Positions 26,628 to 37,100 of a stretch of 54,853 nt of DNA are shown here, piece after piece. The DNA comes from an uncultured Bacteroidales bacterium (GTDB lineage Bacteria; Bacteroidota; Bacteroidia; Bacteroidales; UBA3824). Both the position numbers and the translations under genes were made by a program. The stretch's first letter is position 1. Each line of letters begins with the position of its first letter. The stretch spans positions 1 to 54,853 of the forward strand of contig CAJOJG010000022.1 in the NCBI GenBank assembly GCA_905234655.1. The letters run 5' to 3'. The notes beneath the pieces were generated by a model. That model did not search any database and was not told the origin of the DNA. It saw only the letters and a program-made list of their open reading frames with translations.

Positions 26628-29600
26628 CTATGGAATCTTAAAACCTATGACGAGTATGTCGTCGACCTGGTTGTATTCAGTACCCATCCAAGTCTCGATT
26701 TTGTCGTCAAGGATTTGCTTCTGCTCCGGCAGGGGGGATGACGAAATCTCCTGCAAAAGCTTCTTGAAGCGGCTCGACATGAACTTCTTGCCATTCTTAC
26801 CGCCGAACTGCGACGCATAGCCGTCGGAGAATATATAGACAACATCGTCCTTCTGCATGTCCACATCGTATGTCGTGAATCCGACATTGACATAATCAAA
26901 AATTCCGATCGGCATACGGTCCGCGCGGTACTCCTCGAGCTGTCCATCGCGCACGAGGAACATGGGGTTAAACGCGCCGGAAAACTGCAAATGGTTAGTG
27001 TCCAAATCCAATATACACATCGCAATATCCATGCCGTCTTTTGCCTCATCGACACGTCCAGTCTGCTTAAGCGACTCGATGATGGAAACCCTCAGAAGGT
27101 CGAGTATGCGCCCCGACTTCATATCGTCCTGGTTGTTGACCACGATTTCATTGAGGTACGCCGAGCCCAACATGCTCATGAACGCGCCAGGCACGCCGTG
27201 GCCGGTACAGTCGGCGGCTACAATGACGGCATAATGGTTGATGTGCTTGAAGTAATAGAAGTCGCCACTGACAATATCCCTCGGGCGGAAAAGTATGAAA
27301 TTATCAGGCAAAATGCCCGAAATAGTGTCCAGGGTGGGCATGATGGCAGTCTGAATACGCTTTGCATAATAGATACTGTCCATTATCTCCTGCTCGTGGC
27401 GGGCGATTTCGTCGCGCTGCTGCATTGCGATATTCTTCTGCACCTCCAGCTCGTCCTTCTGCGAGAGGATTTCGGTCTTTTGGCGTTCAAGAGTGGCGTT
27501 CTTAGCCTCGATGGCATCACGCTGCGTGAGGATTTCCTCGCGCTGTAATTCAAGTTCCGTGTTCTTAAGCTCGATGGCCTCCTTCTGCTGTGTGATTTCC
27601 GAAGTGCGCTCCTCGACAATCTTTTCCAACATTTCATTACGGCGTTTGAGCTGCTTCTCGCGGAGTTTCACGATATAGATTATCAACCCCACGAATGCCG
27701 CTACAAACAGCAGTATCACCCACCACCGTAGGTAGAACGGCTTCATGACTTCAAACTTAAAGGCGTTTGACGCGCTCCAAATGCCGTCCTTGCCCCTTGC
27801 ACGGTATACGAACTCATACTTTCCGGCAGGCAGGTTCTGGTAGCTTGCGCGGTGCTGCTTGCCACGCGACGCGACGAAGTCATTGTCAAGCCCTTTCATG
27901 TAGAACTCATAGACTATCGCGTCCTCGTCCTTGAACGACAAGCCCGCAAGCTCGAACACAAAGTTATTCTCGCTCGCCTTAAAGCGTGTGCGCTGCTGCG
28001 AAATCTTCTTGCCGTTAAGCACAATGCTCTCTATGCGGCACTGCGGCACAAACTTGGCAGAACTCTCCTTTCTGAGGTCATACACCGACACGCCGTGGTA
28101 CGTCGCCACGTACAGGACACCTTTGCTGTTGAGCAACAGGCCGTTAGTCACAATCTCATTGCCCGGCAGGCCGTCGTTGGCATACACGACAAAATCGACA
28201 TTGTTGGACGGTATGTTGTAGTAGCAGAAGCCCTGGTTGGTTCCGAGCCAAAGATACTCCTTGTCCCTCGACTTTTGGATTGAGTTTATGGACGTGTTTG
28301 GCAGTGTCGGTATCGTAATCGTATGGAACTTTCCGTCCTCAGTGAACTTTCCGAGGCCGTCTTCCATGCCGACCCAAAGGTCGTTGCCGATTGCGCTAAG
28401 TCCGAGGACCGGGGACGGAGTCGCACACAAGTTCTCGAATGTCAGTCCGTTATACTTCACAAGCCCAGTGTTGTTGCCGCCGACAATCATGTCCTTGTAA
28501 TTGACAATCTGCGACACCAAAGAGGTGAAATCGTTAGTAATCGGAATCGGCTGGCTGTCAAAACTTGCTATGCGGTACACGAGGCCGTCGATTCCGGACA
28601 TGAGGAATATGTCGCCCGACGGAGCGGCGTAGACATTCTTGAGGCTGTAGATTTTGTTAGTGAACTTCTTCTCGTGCTTGCACTTCAAGGTCGCGGGGTC
28701 GTAGATGTACCACCCTTGGCTGTCGGCGAAGAACAGGTCGCCGTCGGGCAAGACCGTCACGACATACGGCAACTTGTACCCGTCGAGCTGGTCTGTGAAA
28801 TCCACAAGCTTGTGCTGGTAGTACATTATCTTGTTGTTGAACGCCATCCACACCCGACCATACTGGTCTTCGACGATGTTGTTAAGGTAACTGTCGATGT
28901 ACTCGGGATACAGGTTCCTCAACGAGCGGTTAGTGAGCTTTTGGATACCGCCGCTGAATCCAAACCAAAAGTTCTCCTCCTCGTCCTCAAAGAACGACAG
29001 GAGCTTGAGGTTCTTCAAGCCAATCGCCTGGTCGTAGCGGATTGCGTTCTGCATGAGCGAGAATATCTGGTACGCCTCGAAATCCGACAACAAGAATATC
29101 GAACCGTCCTTGTTCTGCTTGATAGTCCTGATGCGCGAGTTTGGACTTATGCTGACACGGTTGTTGATACGCAGGCTGTCGATATTGCCACGTGTGAACT
29201 GCGAGAGATTGCCAGTGTAAATTCCGTCGTATGCCGACAACCATATCAGACCGTCTTCCTCGACAAAAACGCTGTAACATTCCTTAGTCGAAAGCTGAGT
29301 CAACTTATAGTCGCGATCCATCATGTAGAAGCCTTGAGGCGTCGCCAAGAATGTGTTGCGCCCGGACTTGTTCTGGGACATCGAGTTCAAGATAGTCGGC
29401 ATGGTCGGTGCCTTGTCGTTAATCCTCAACTGCTGTTTGTGGTTGGCGGTCAGGTAGTAAAGCCCCTTGTCGCCATAGACGAACTTGTTGTCCTTGGAGT
29501 CGATGTATATGTGCTTGAAAGGCACACCGTCAAAGTATTTAGTGTAGCCGCCGTCCTCGTCGCGGCAATACACGCCGTCTATCGTCGCAAAATACATCCT

Positions 29601-31472
29601 TCCCTTGCTGTCCTGGGCGATGTCGAACACAATCGTATTGTCAAAGCTCTCGCCGGAAGTGTTAGTCTCCATCTGCCGTCCGTTGAACTTAACCGCGCCC
29701 GAGTGAGTTCCAAACCACATGTAACCCTCGTTGTCCTGGAAGATGCACCTTACGTCCTCCTGCGGCAGCCCCTGGTCAGAGCCATAGAACACAAACGGGA
29801 AATATCCTGTCTGGTATGTCTGGTACAAGGCATTGAGGTGGTTCTGCGCAGCCTTATAAGGTATGGACGACTGCCCGATGAACGCATCGTCAAGGATGCC
29901 GATTTTCTTGCTGGATTCGAGGAACTCGATAATCTTTTGGCGGAGCTTGGGCTGGTTTTTCTTTATGCCCCAACCTACCGAATATATGTCGCCTACGACG
30001 AGTTTCGCCTCAAGCTCAGGATATTTTGGCAGCGAGTAGATGTCGAAGTTGACAATACAGTAGTCGGCCTTGCCGCTGATGACTTCGGAGAAGAACTCGT
30101 TTGCCTCGCGGTAGTAGTAGTTATGTAGGTTATTGTCAATGAGTTCTTCCTCGTAGATAGAACCCTTGGAAGTCACGCCACGGTACTTGCTGAGGTCGTT
30201 GATGGATTTTATGTCCTTGTCCTTCCGCGCAACGACGATGTCGGCTGTCGGCAGGACGTCGATGATGTCGATTTTGTTATTACGCCAGTCGACCGGCGAG
30301 AGAAGGTCACACGCTATGTCAATATTATTGAACGCCTCCGGGGTGTACGCGCTGTCCTTGACAATCTCGCCATGGCTGTCCTGGAAATAATACTGGAGGC
30401 TCGGCATTATCCTTATCTCCAAGGCAAGCCCAAGGTACTTGGCGAGTTCACCGGCAAGGTAATGGTTGAACTGCTTTTGACCCGACGGATGGTACACGAG
30501 CTCACGGTCCCGGAGCGCGACAATCAACTTTCCCGATGCCATGATTTCGTCCATGTCGCGGTAGTCGCTCGTGCCGCTTATGTTAAGTTTTGAGTATGAA
30601 CTGATTATCTCGTAGTACGATTCATAGTTAAAGCCAAACTTGTCAGTGAACAGCCTGTCGAGCAGTCCAGTGCCTTTCATCATCAGGAAGAAGTTGTCGA
30701 TTTCCTCGCCGAGCGTGGTATTGTCTTTGGCGACAGCCCATGCCACTTTGTCAGGACGCTCGATAGGGAACGCAAGGTTAAATTTCTGATTGTTGTCCTT
30801 GACGAACTGGAGGCCGACATACGAGACTGTCACGAAACCGTCCACCTTCCCCGCCTTTGCCAACGCCTGGGACTCCTCCTCGCTGTGCGTCTTCACAATC
30901 TCAATGCCACCGCCAATCATGTCGTTGATTGTCTGCATATTGCGTTCATACGACGAGTTTTCCATCAAGGCTATTTTAAGGCCTTTGAGGTTCATGTAGT
31001 TCTTCACCTTCAACTTTTGGGTCTTCGGACGCAAGTCCTTCGGCACAAAATACTGGTTGATGACAGACTTGTTTTGGCGGTAGTTGTTGACAATCAGGAG
31101 GTCGGAGACTTGCATCTCGCCCGCGAAGGCAAAAAACTTCTCGCGCCAGTCGTACATGTAGGTCGTGCCGCATATAAAGTCGGCTTTCATTAGCGCGTCG
31201 GGCGTGTAGTATACCGAATCGTTAGTGATATAGTCCTCGGGGACAATGCCGTTATGCGAGAAGATTTCGTTCCATTCGATAGGCACAATCTCGAGCTCAC
31301 AGTTTATGAACCGTGCGAACTCCTTGGCGAACTGGTAGTTAATAGTCTGTGTGCCACTTTGCGTGAAGGCGACCCTGACCACCCCGCTTCGGCGAATCTC
31401 GTCGAGCGTGCGGCTGTAGGCAGCACTTACCATCATGGTAATCAACAATATAAGTGGCAATATTCTTTTCAT
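26628..31472 (-). CDS. Membrane sensor: two solute-binding domains, propeller, coiled coil and SpoIIE phosphatase
   Basis: A 1614-residue inner-membrane signalling protein. Order: signal peptide (1-20), two successive periplasmic solute-binding domains of the SBP family 3 type (about 25-290 and 305-540), a two-component-regulator propeller (about 555-1170), a Y_Y_Y domain (about 1175-1248), a membrane helix (about 1249-1269), a long coiled coil (about 1270-1377) and a cytoplasmic SpoIIE/PPM phosphatase. The phosphatase metal ligands are visible: SGDFYYF, ADCTGHG, SDGYAS and QVDDILV. Family knowledge: SpoIIE-type domains dephosphorylate anti-sigma-antagonist or similar proteins. Here the periplasmic part should sense small solutes, perhaps amino acids. 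No anti-sigma or STAS partner gene is adjacent. It is monocistronic, bounded by its own promoter and terminator. Confidence 0.9.
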   Translation of the reverse strand: MKRILPLILLITMMVSAAYSRTLDEIRRSGVVRVAFTQSGTQTINYQFAKEFARFINCELEIVPIEWNEIFSHNGIVPEDYITNDSVYYTPDALMKADFICGTTYMYDWREKFFAFAGEMQVSDLLIVNNYRQNKSVINQYFVPKDLRPKTQKLKVKNYMNLKGLKIALMENSSYERNMQTINDMIGGGIEIVKTHSEEESQALAKAGKVDGFVTVSYVGLQFVKDNNQKFNLAFPIERPDKVAWAVAKDNTTLGEEIDNFFLMMKGTGLLDRLFTDKFGFNYESYYEIISSYSKLNISGTSDYRDMDEIMASGKLIVALRDRELVYHPSGQKQFNHYLAGELAKYLGLALEIRIMPSLQYYFQDSHGEIVKDSAYTPEAFNNIDIACDLLSPVDWRNNKIDIIDVLPTADIVVARKDKDIKSINDLSKYRGVTSKGSIYEEELIDNNLHNYYYREANEFFSEVISGKADYCIVNFDIYSLPKYPELEAKLVVGDIYSVGWGIKKNQPKLRQKIIEFLESSKKIGILDDAFIGQSSIPYKAAQNHLNALYQTYQTGYFPFVFYGSDQGLPQEDVRCIFQDNEGYMWFGTHSGAVKFNGRQMETNTSGESFDNTIVFDIAQDSKGRMYFATIDGVYCRDEDGGYTKYFDGVPFKHIYIDSKDNKFVYGDKGLYYLTANHKQQLRINDKAPTMPTILNSMSQNKSGRNTFLATPQGFYMMDRDYKLTQLSTKECYSVFVEEDGLIWLSAYDGIYTGNLSQFTRGNIDSLRINNRVSISPNSRIRTIKQNKDGSIFLLSDFEAYQIFSLMQNAIRYDQAIGLKNLKLLSFFEDEEENFWFGFSGGIQKLTNRSLRNLYPEYIDSYLNNIVEDQYGRVWMAFNNKIMYYQHKLVDFTDQLDGYKLPYVVTVLPDGDLFFADSQGWYIYDPATLKCKHEKKFTNKIYSLKNVYAAPSGDIFLMSGIDGLVYRIASFDSQPIPITNDFTSLVSQIVNYKDMIVGGNNTGLVKYNGLTFENLCATPSPVLGLSAIGNDLWVGMEDGLGKFTEDGKFHTITIPTLPNTSINSIQKSRDKEYLWLGTNQGFCYYNIPSNNVDFVVYANDGLPGNEIVTNGLLLNSKGVLYVATYHGVSVYDLRKESSAKFVPQCRIESIVLNGKKISQQRTRFKASENNFVFELAGLSFKDEDAIVYEFYMKGLDNDFVASRGKQHRASYQNLPAGKYEFVYRARGKDGIWSASNAFKFEVMKPFYLRWWVILLFVAAFVGLIIYIVKLREKQLKRRNEMLEKIVEERTSEITQQKEAIELKNTELELQREEILTQRDAIEAKNATLERQKTEILSQKDELEVQKNIAMQQRDEIARHEQEIMDSIYYAKRIQTAIMPTLDTISGILPDNFILFRPRDIVSGDFYYFKHINHYAVIVAADCTGHGVPGAFMSMLGSAYLNEIVVNNQDDMKSGRILDLLRVSIIESLKQTGRVDEAKDGMDIAMCILDLDTNHLQFSGAFNPMFLVRDGQLEEYRADRMPIGIFDYVNVGFTTYDVDMQKDDVVYIFSDGYASQFGGKNGKKFMSSRFKKLLQEISSSPLPEQKQILDDKIETWMGTEYNQVDDILVIGFKIP

Positions 31473-31526
31473 TTGTCTTTCTTAGTGGTATTGTCATTGG
31501 GCATATCAACTATGCAAAACTTTCTG

Positions 31527-31534
31527 CAAAGATA
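31527..31534 (-). promoter_or_regulatory. -7 element of the sensor phosphatase gene
   Basis: Minus-strand TATCTTTG, exact match. No properly spaced TTG. Start near 31520, leader about 48 bases. Confidence 0.45.
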
Positions 31535-31684
31535 CATAACATGACCGAATAACACCGTATGTTTAACAATTTTTGTGCCTTAATATTTGCGGCGGCACCT
31601 TGGATGGCACGTTTTTTTTCATTTTCCACTGCGCATCACTATTTTTGGGTAGTTAAGGTTCTATAAAATACCTACTTTTGGGGA

Positions 31685-31715
31685 TTGCACGGTCAGCGGC
31701 GAAGCCTTAACTTTG
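31685..31715 (+). promoter_or_regulatory. Orphan promoter in the sensor-aminotransferase gap
   Basis: TTG at 31685-31687, 20-base spacer, TAACTTTG at 31708-31715: a perfect consensus on the + strand. Both flanking genes are on the minus strand. A second -7-like word, TACTTTTG, lies at 31673-31680. Confidence 0.65.
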
Positions 31716-31721
31716 CATCAT

Positions 31722-31833
31722 CAAAACACTGTTTGGTATAGTAAAGAAAATGCATTCTCAGAAGATTTGATTGTTTGTTTGATTTTTTTTCATCCAAACG
31801 CCGGTTCGTCTAACCACGTCCGGCGTTTTTTAT
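31722..31833 (+). ncRNA. Candidate small RNA of about 110 nt
   Basis: Starts at the predicted start of the orphan promoter and ends at a hairpin with a T-run. No protein of more than six codons fits inside (ATG at 31750, stop after MHSQKI). The flanking genes run the other way, so the transcript has no downstream + strand gene. It has an AU-rich single-stranded middle and a GC-rich 3' stem, the usual shape of a regulatory small RNA. Its last 24 bases are antisense to the end of the aminotransferase gene. I do not recognise the family. Confidence 0.5.
31796..31833 (+). terminator. Terminator of the candidate small RNA
   Basis: AAACGCCGG (31796-31804) and CCGGCGTTT (31820-31828) form a 9-bp stem with a 15-base loop, running into TTTTTT on the + strand. 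On the minus strand the stem is not followed by T residues, so it does not serve the aminotransferase. The aminotransferase stop codon lies in the loop. Confidence 0.7.
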
Positions 31834-32946
31834 GTACTCGCCAATCCGCCTCAAACCTTCCTTAATGTTCTCGAGCGAGTTTGCATAACTGAACCTCAAG
31901 AATCCCTGTCCCCGCGTGCCAAAGTCTATGCCCGGCGTAACGCCCACATGTGCCTTTTCAAGTATGTCGAACGCAAACTTGTATGTGTCCTCGGCGTACA
32001 TCCTCGCGTCGGCAAAAACGTAAAACGCGCCCTTCGGCTCGACCCAAATCTTGAATCCAAGTTCCCTAAGCCCGTTTACGAGGAACTTCCTCCGCTCGTC
32101 GTATATCGAGCACATGCGCCTTACGTCGTCGTCCGCCATCGTCAACGCCGCAATGCCGCCTTTTTGGGCATCGCTCGGCGCACAGATGAAGAGGTTTTGC
32201 TGTAGGATTTGTAAAGTTCGCATATACTTTTCAGGCGCGACGAGGTAGCCGAGCCTCAAGCCGGTCATTGCAAAACGCTTGCTGAATCCGTTGAGGACGA
32301 AGGCGTTGTCGGTATATTCGAGGATTGAGTGCGGCCGTCCTTCGTACACAAGCCCATGGTAAATCTCGTCGGAAATCACGGTAACGCCAAGCCCTGCAAT
32401 TTGTCGAATCACGTCCGGCTCAATCAATGTGCCGAACGGATTGGAAGGCGAATTGATGAAAATTGCCTTTGTCCTGGGAGTGATTTTTCCTTTTACCTTT
32501 TCGATGTCGATCATAAAGCCATCTTCCGGGTCGAGGTCTATGCCCACCGGCACAGCGTTCACCGCGCGGATGAAGTTTGAATAGCAGGCATAACCGGGGT
32601 TGAACACGAGAACCTCGTCGCCCGGCTCGCACAACACCCTCAGCACCATTAAGATTGCCGGTGACGAGCCGGATGTCACGACGACATTGTCCGGCGAAAA
32701 CTCCACGCCATACTCCCTTTTATAAAGTGAGGCAATCTCCGACCTCAACATTGGGTCGCCGAGCGAATGTGTGTAATGTGTATGCCCACCGGACACAGCC
32801 TCCACGACAGCATCCCTCACGCACGGCGGCACATCAAAATCCGGCTCGCCAACTTCCATGTGTATTACGTCAATACCCTGACGTTCAAGCTCCTGCGCCC
32901 TCTCGAGCACCTCCATGACTATGAACGGTGTAAAATTTTCTATCAT
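31810..32946 (-). CDS. Class I/II pyridoxal-phosphate aminotransferase
   Basis: A 378-residue cytoplasmic fold-type I aminotransferase of the AspC/AlaT-like branch. Visible features: EVGEPDFDVP near the N-terminus, the TSGSSPAI phosphate loop (about 91-98), NSPSNPFGT (about 175-183), DEIYHGLVY (about 193-201) and the PLP lysine K223 in FSKRFAMTGLRLGY. C-terminal Arg in QGFLRFSYA binds the substrate carboxylate. Substrate (aspartate, alanine or aromatic) cannot be resolved. It is on the same strand as and about 95 bases downstream of rnz, with a repeat in the gap, so co-transcription is possible. Confidence 0.92.
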   Translation of the reverse strand: MIENFTPFIVMEVLERAQELERQGIDVIHMEVGEPDFDVPPCVRDAVVEAVSGGHTHYTHSLGDPMLRSEIASLYKREYGVEFSPDNVVVTSGSSPAILMVLRVLCEPGDEVLVFNPGYACYSNFIRAVNAVPVGIDLDPEDGFMIDIEKVKGKITPRTKAIFINSPSNPFGTLIEPDVIRQIAGLGVTVISDEIYHGLVYEGRPHSILEYTDNAFVLNGFSKRFAMTGLRLGYLVAPEKYMRTLQILQQNLFICAPSDAQKGGIAALTMADDDVRRMCSIYDERRKFLVNGLRELGFKIWVEPKGAFYVFADARMYAEDTYKFAFDILEKAHVGVTPGIDFGTRGQGFLRFSYANSLENIKEGLRRIGEYIKNAGRG

Positions 32947-32969
32947 TTTTTATATCCTTTATGTTTTTA

Positions 32970-33037
32970 TCGCTTCCTTTCCGTGTTTTCCGTGTCTTCC
33001 GTGGTAAAAAAATATCTCCGTGACTTCCGTGATTAAA
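32970..33037. repeat. Decayed ACGGAA-type intergenic repeat, copy 2
   Basis: The rnz-aminotransferase gap holds TTTCCGTGTTTTCCGTG, TCTTCCGTGG and CTCCGTGACTTCCGTGATT. It is the same word family as 8745-8812. Confidence 0.55.
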
Positions 33038-33041
33038 AAAA

Positions 33042-33956
33042 CTACACCTCGAACTCCATCCCGTCCCACGCCGCGATGCTGTTTGGAAAAACCTCTCGCG
33101 CCTGTTTTTCAAGCAAGCCGACAGAATTGTACCTGCCGGAAAAATGGCCGATGACGAGTTTGCCAACGCCAGCGTCGCGCGCGACCTCCGCCGCCTGACC
33201 AGCCGTGCAGTGGTAAGTCTGCAAGGCGCGCTCGGCAAAAGAATTGTCGTATGTCGCCTCATGGTAGAGGACATCGACACCCTTGACGGCACTGATGACA
33301 GACCTGAGTTTTGTAGTGTCGGTCACAAAAGCATAACTCTTAATCTTCGGCGGGTCGATGGTAAGCTCCCTGTTTGGGACGACAGTGCCGTCCTGAAGGC
33401 GTAGGTCGCTGCCATTCTTTATAGCCACAATCTCCGCAATCGAAAGCCCGTACTGCTCGATGCACTCCTTGATGATATTCCTCAACGCCGGTTTTTCGCG
33501 GAAGACAAAGCCCCACGTCGCGACACGGTGGCGCAACGGAAAACTGTAGACCTCCAAGTTCTTGTCGTCGTATGTCAGCGCGAAGCCTTCCGGGTCCAAG
33601 GGCGCAAACTTGACCTCAAACCCGAGTTCCTTAATGTCAATCGGCGAAAATTCCGACTCCAACATGTTCTGCAGCCGCGACGGCGAATGGATCCAGACCG
33701 TGCCGTGCCGACCCATCAGACCGAGCGAGGACAACAAGCCGAACAGCCCGAAAAAATGGTCGCCATGAAGATGAGAGATGAAGATATGGTTCAACGAGCC
33801 AAACCTTATGCCGTGCCGGCGCATCAGAACCTGCGTGGCTTCTGCACAATCTATCAAGAACATACGTCCATTATGGGTCACAATCTGCGCCGTGGCGTTC
33901 CTATAAGTCGTGGGCAAGGCGGATCCACAGCCCAATATTTTTACATTAAAAGACAT
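33042..33956 (-). CDS. rnz: Ribonuclease Z
   Basis: Metallo-beta-lactamase-fold endonuclease that trims tRNA 3' ends in the cytoplasm. The 304-residue length is typical of the bacterial short form. The zinc site HxHxDH is present (IFISHLHGDHFFGL, about residues 59-72). Also present are the RNase Z opening LGCGSALPTTYRN, the YHEATYDNSF segment in the C-terminal half, and GKLVIGHFSGRY with the later His ligand. It is divergent from the adhesin gene. Confidence 0.97.
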   Translation of the reverse strand: MSFNVKILGCGSALPTTYRNATAQIVTHNGRMFLIDCAEATQVLMRRHGIRFGSLNHIFISHLHGDHFFGLFGLLSSLGLMGRHGTVWIHSPSRLQNMLESEFSPIDIKELGFEVKFAPLDPEGFALTYDDKNLEVYSFPLRHRVATWGFVFREKPALRNIIKECIEQYGLSIAEIVAIKNGSDLRLQDGTVVPNRELTIDPPKIKSYAFVTDTTKLRSVISAVKGVDVLYHEATYDNSFAERALQTYHCTAGQAAEVARDAGVGKLVIGHFSGRYNSVGLLEKQAREVFPNSIAAWDGMEFEV

Positions 33957-34068
33957 AAGCTATTTCTATTCTCTGATTTCAAAATGCGAAAATACTAAAA
34001 AACTATACTATTTCAAAAAAAAATGGATTCAAAAGACAACAAATTAGCCAATTGAAACGTCTTTTTTA

Positions 34069-34076
34069 TAAATTTG
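34069..34076 (+). promoter_or_regulatory. -7 element of the adhesin gene
   Basis: TAAATTTG matches exactly. The nearest TTG (34052-34054) is only 14 bases upstream, so only this half is supported. Start near 34083, leader about 30 bases to the ATG at 34113. This also rules out the TTG at 34074 as a start codon. Confidence 0.5.
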
Positions 34077-34112
34077 CAACTGAAAACTAAAGACACGAAA
34101 CATCACAACGAA

Positions 34113-37100
34113 ATGAAGATTAATATTTCGCATACAATAATATACACCCTGCTGCTGCTCTTAGCGTCAACCGCGCTGAGGGCACAGGTCGACGCATACC
34201 CATACGAATGTGGGTTTGAGAACGGCCTCGACGGCTGGACAAACGCCAGCGGACAGACCAACAACTGGGTCATCGGACGCGGCGACGCTGCGTACAAGAC
34301 CAACGGGAAAAACTTTGAGACCGGACCCAAGGAGGCGTACAACGGCAACTCATACGCATACGTCAACCTCTTCGACAACAACTCCGCATCGCCCATCACG
34401 ATGGTAAAGACATTTGACTTCTCCACACTTACAAACCCGATACTCTCGATGTACGTCCATAACTACTGGACAGACGGTAACGGCGCGCAACTCCAAGTAT
34501 ACGTTAAAGAGACCCAAGACCACGACCAGTCATGGAACTATAAAAACCTAATCATGGACAGCGAAGGCGACGAGTGGCACAAAGTCAACCTCTGCCTCTC
34601 GGACTACGCCGGACTGCCAAGCATCGAAATAAAAATCGTCATCGACCCCGACCGTGGCTCGAAGCAGCCCAACATCGCCATCGACGACCTCCAAATCGTC
34701 GACTTCACACTGACCGCCGACGTGACCGACGTGACATGCTACGACTATGACGACGGCGTAATAAAACTCACTCCCCACTACGCCGGCCCGGAATACGAAT
34801 ATTCGCTGCATGACGGCGTGGACTACACTAAAAGCACCGAAAAGTCAATGACTTACACAGGATTGCGCCACGGAACCTACAATGCCAAAATACGCGACGT
34901 GACCTCACAATGCGTGGCGACAATGCCAGCAATCCCGGTCGTCGAACCCGCCGAAATCCAGGTTTCATACGGCATGGTCGACATCGACTGCTACGGCGAC
35001 ACCGACGGCGAGTTAATAGTCATGGCGTCGGAAGGCAGCGAAGACCACAGCCCATACGAATTTTCGATAGACGGTGGCAACTCCTTCCAGAGCAACAGCC
35101 GCTTCGAAGGGCTCTCCGGCGGAAAGTACACCCTCCAGGTCAAAAACAGCAGGAAATGCCTCTCCAAAACCCAAGAAGCCCAACTCGGCGAAGACGTGAT
35201 ACTCGAAATCAGGGACATACAGCCCACACACATCACGCGGTGCTACGGCGACATGTCGGGACGGCTGGTCATAACAGCAAGCTTTGGCAAAAACACACCC
35301 ATCGGATTCTCGATAGACGGCGGCCAAACATTCAGCAACATGAAAGAGGAGTTCACAAACCTTGCCGCCGGAGAGTACGACATTACGATCCAAGACTCAA
35401 AGGGTTGCCGCATAAGTTGGCCAGAGCCAGTGGAAATCAAACAGCCCGACAAACTCGAAATCGACAAGCTCCTCCACACGGACATCAACGGTTGTTACGG
35501 CGACCAGAACGGCACGATAACCATCGAAGCCAAGGGCGGCACAGAGCCATACTTCTACACCGCCGACGGCCTGATTTACGACGCAAAATCCTATTACACA
35601 GACCTCAAAGCGGGCATCTACCACGTAGCGGCATACGACAACCAGGGCTGCACGGTTGACGGTGGCGAAGTGACAATCCGGGAACCCGAGCCTCTCCAAA
35701 TCCAATACGTCCGCCCGGTCAACATCAACACATGCCACGGCGACGCGACCGGCTCGATAGAAATCGCGGCGACCGGCGGCACTGGAACTATAACATACTA
35801 CATCTCCGGCAGCGAAATCCCGCCGAGCGAAACCCCGGTCTTCAAAAACCTCAAGGCGGGAACATACACGCCATTTGTGATAGACGAGAAGGGATGTATG
35901 GCGACATACGGCAACCAGTCCGTAACGCTCTCAGAACCAGAACTCTTCAAGATAATCAGCATAACCGACATCGACGAGACGATACTATGTAACGGCGACA
36001 AGACCGGCTCGATATACGTCGTGGCTAATGGCGGCACACTACCCTACTACTATTCTGTCGACGACTTTTACACGTCAAAAACAATGCAAACCGTCGAGAC
36101 CTGCCCATTCACAAACCTCGGCGCAGGCGAATACCACGTAAGAGCCAAGGACGCAATGGGTTGCGAGGCGCAGGACTCGCTCATTGTCCTCGAAGAACCC
36201 GAAAAACTCGAAGTCACAAACATAGTCATCACTGACAACAAATGTTACCGCGACTACGCCGGAACTATCTCCATGGAAGCCGTCGGCGGCACGCCGACAT
36301 ACACTTACGGATATAGCATCCACGGCGACGACAACTTCAGATTCTCGTCCCTGCCTTTAATACAGAAACTGCCGGGCGACATATACGACCTGGCTGTCAA
36401 AGACCGCAACGAATGTGTCGCATACTCCTACAGCCACGTCGTGAACGAGCCGACGGAGCTTGTGATAACAGCCATTGTCCCATTCGACGTGTCGATATGC
36501 TACGGAAGTACTAACGGCAGCCTCATCGTCAACGCAAGCGGCGGCACGAAGCCATACCAATTCTCCATCGACAACGGCGAATCGTTCCATGACGGCGAAC
36601 TGTTCGACAACCTCCCCGCCGGAAACAACTACCATGTCGTCGTCCGCGACAAGAACGAATGTGAAATCGACGGCGGCACGACGCTCATCAACCAGCCCGC
36701 CCCGGTTGTAATCGAATACATCAACTTCCAGGACGTCCACGGATGTAGCGGCGATGCGACCGGTTGGATAACTTTCACGGCATCAGGCGGCACCGGCCAA
36801 CTTAAATACAGCATCACCGGCCACCCTGAACAGTTGGACGGCAACTTCATGAACATACCCGGCGGCGAATACTCGCTCCGTGTCGAGGACACCCACGGAT
36901 GCGCCGACGAACATCCCGGACTGACGATTTCAGACCCCGAGGCGCTTGAATTTGTCGGCGAGCCGGAGCTGACCCACAACCTTTGCTTCGGCGATAATGA
37001 CGGAATAGCCATCATAACCACACGCGGCGGAAAGCCAATCCAAGCGGAGTTCCCCTACAAGTACTTCCTCAACCAGCCGGACGACGTAGAAGGCGACCCG

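Noticed and set aside
26447..26641. Possible small gene after the ATPase remnant
   Set aside because: Most of it is the two arms of the sensor phosphatase terminator; no family match in any frame.
28323..30128. 601-codon open frame on the + strand
   Set aside because: Antisense to the sensor phosphatase gene, whose domains are unmistakable; the frame is a by-product of its codon composition.
32767..33036. 89-codon + strand frame ending in VFSVSSVVKKYL-like sequence
   Set aside because: Runs antisense through the aminotransferase gene and then through the ACGGAA-type intergenic repeat, which gives typical spurious translations.
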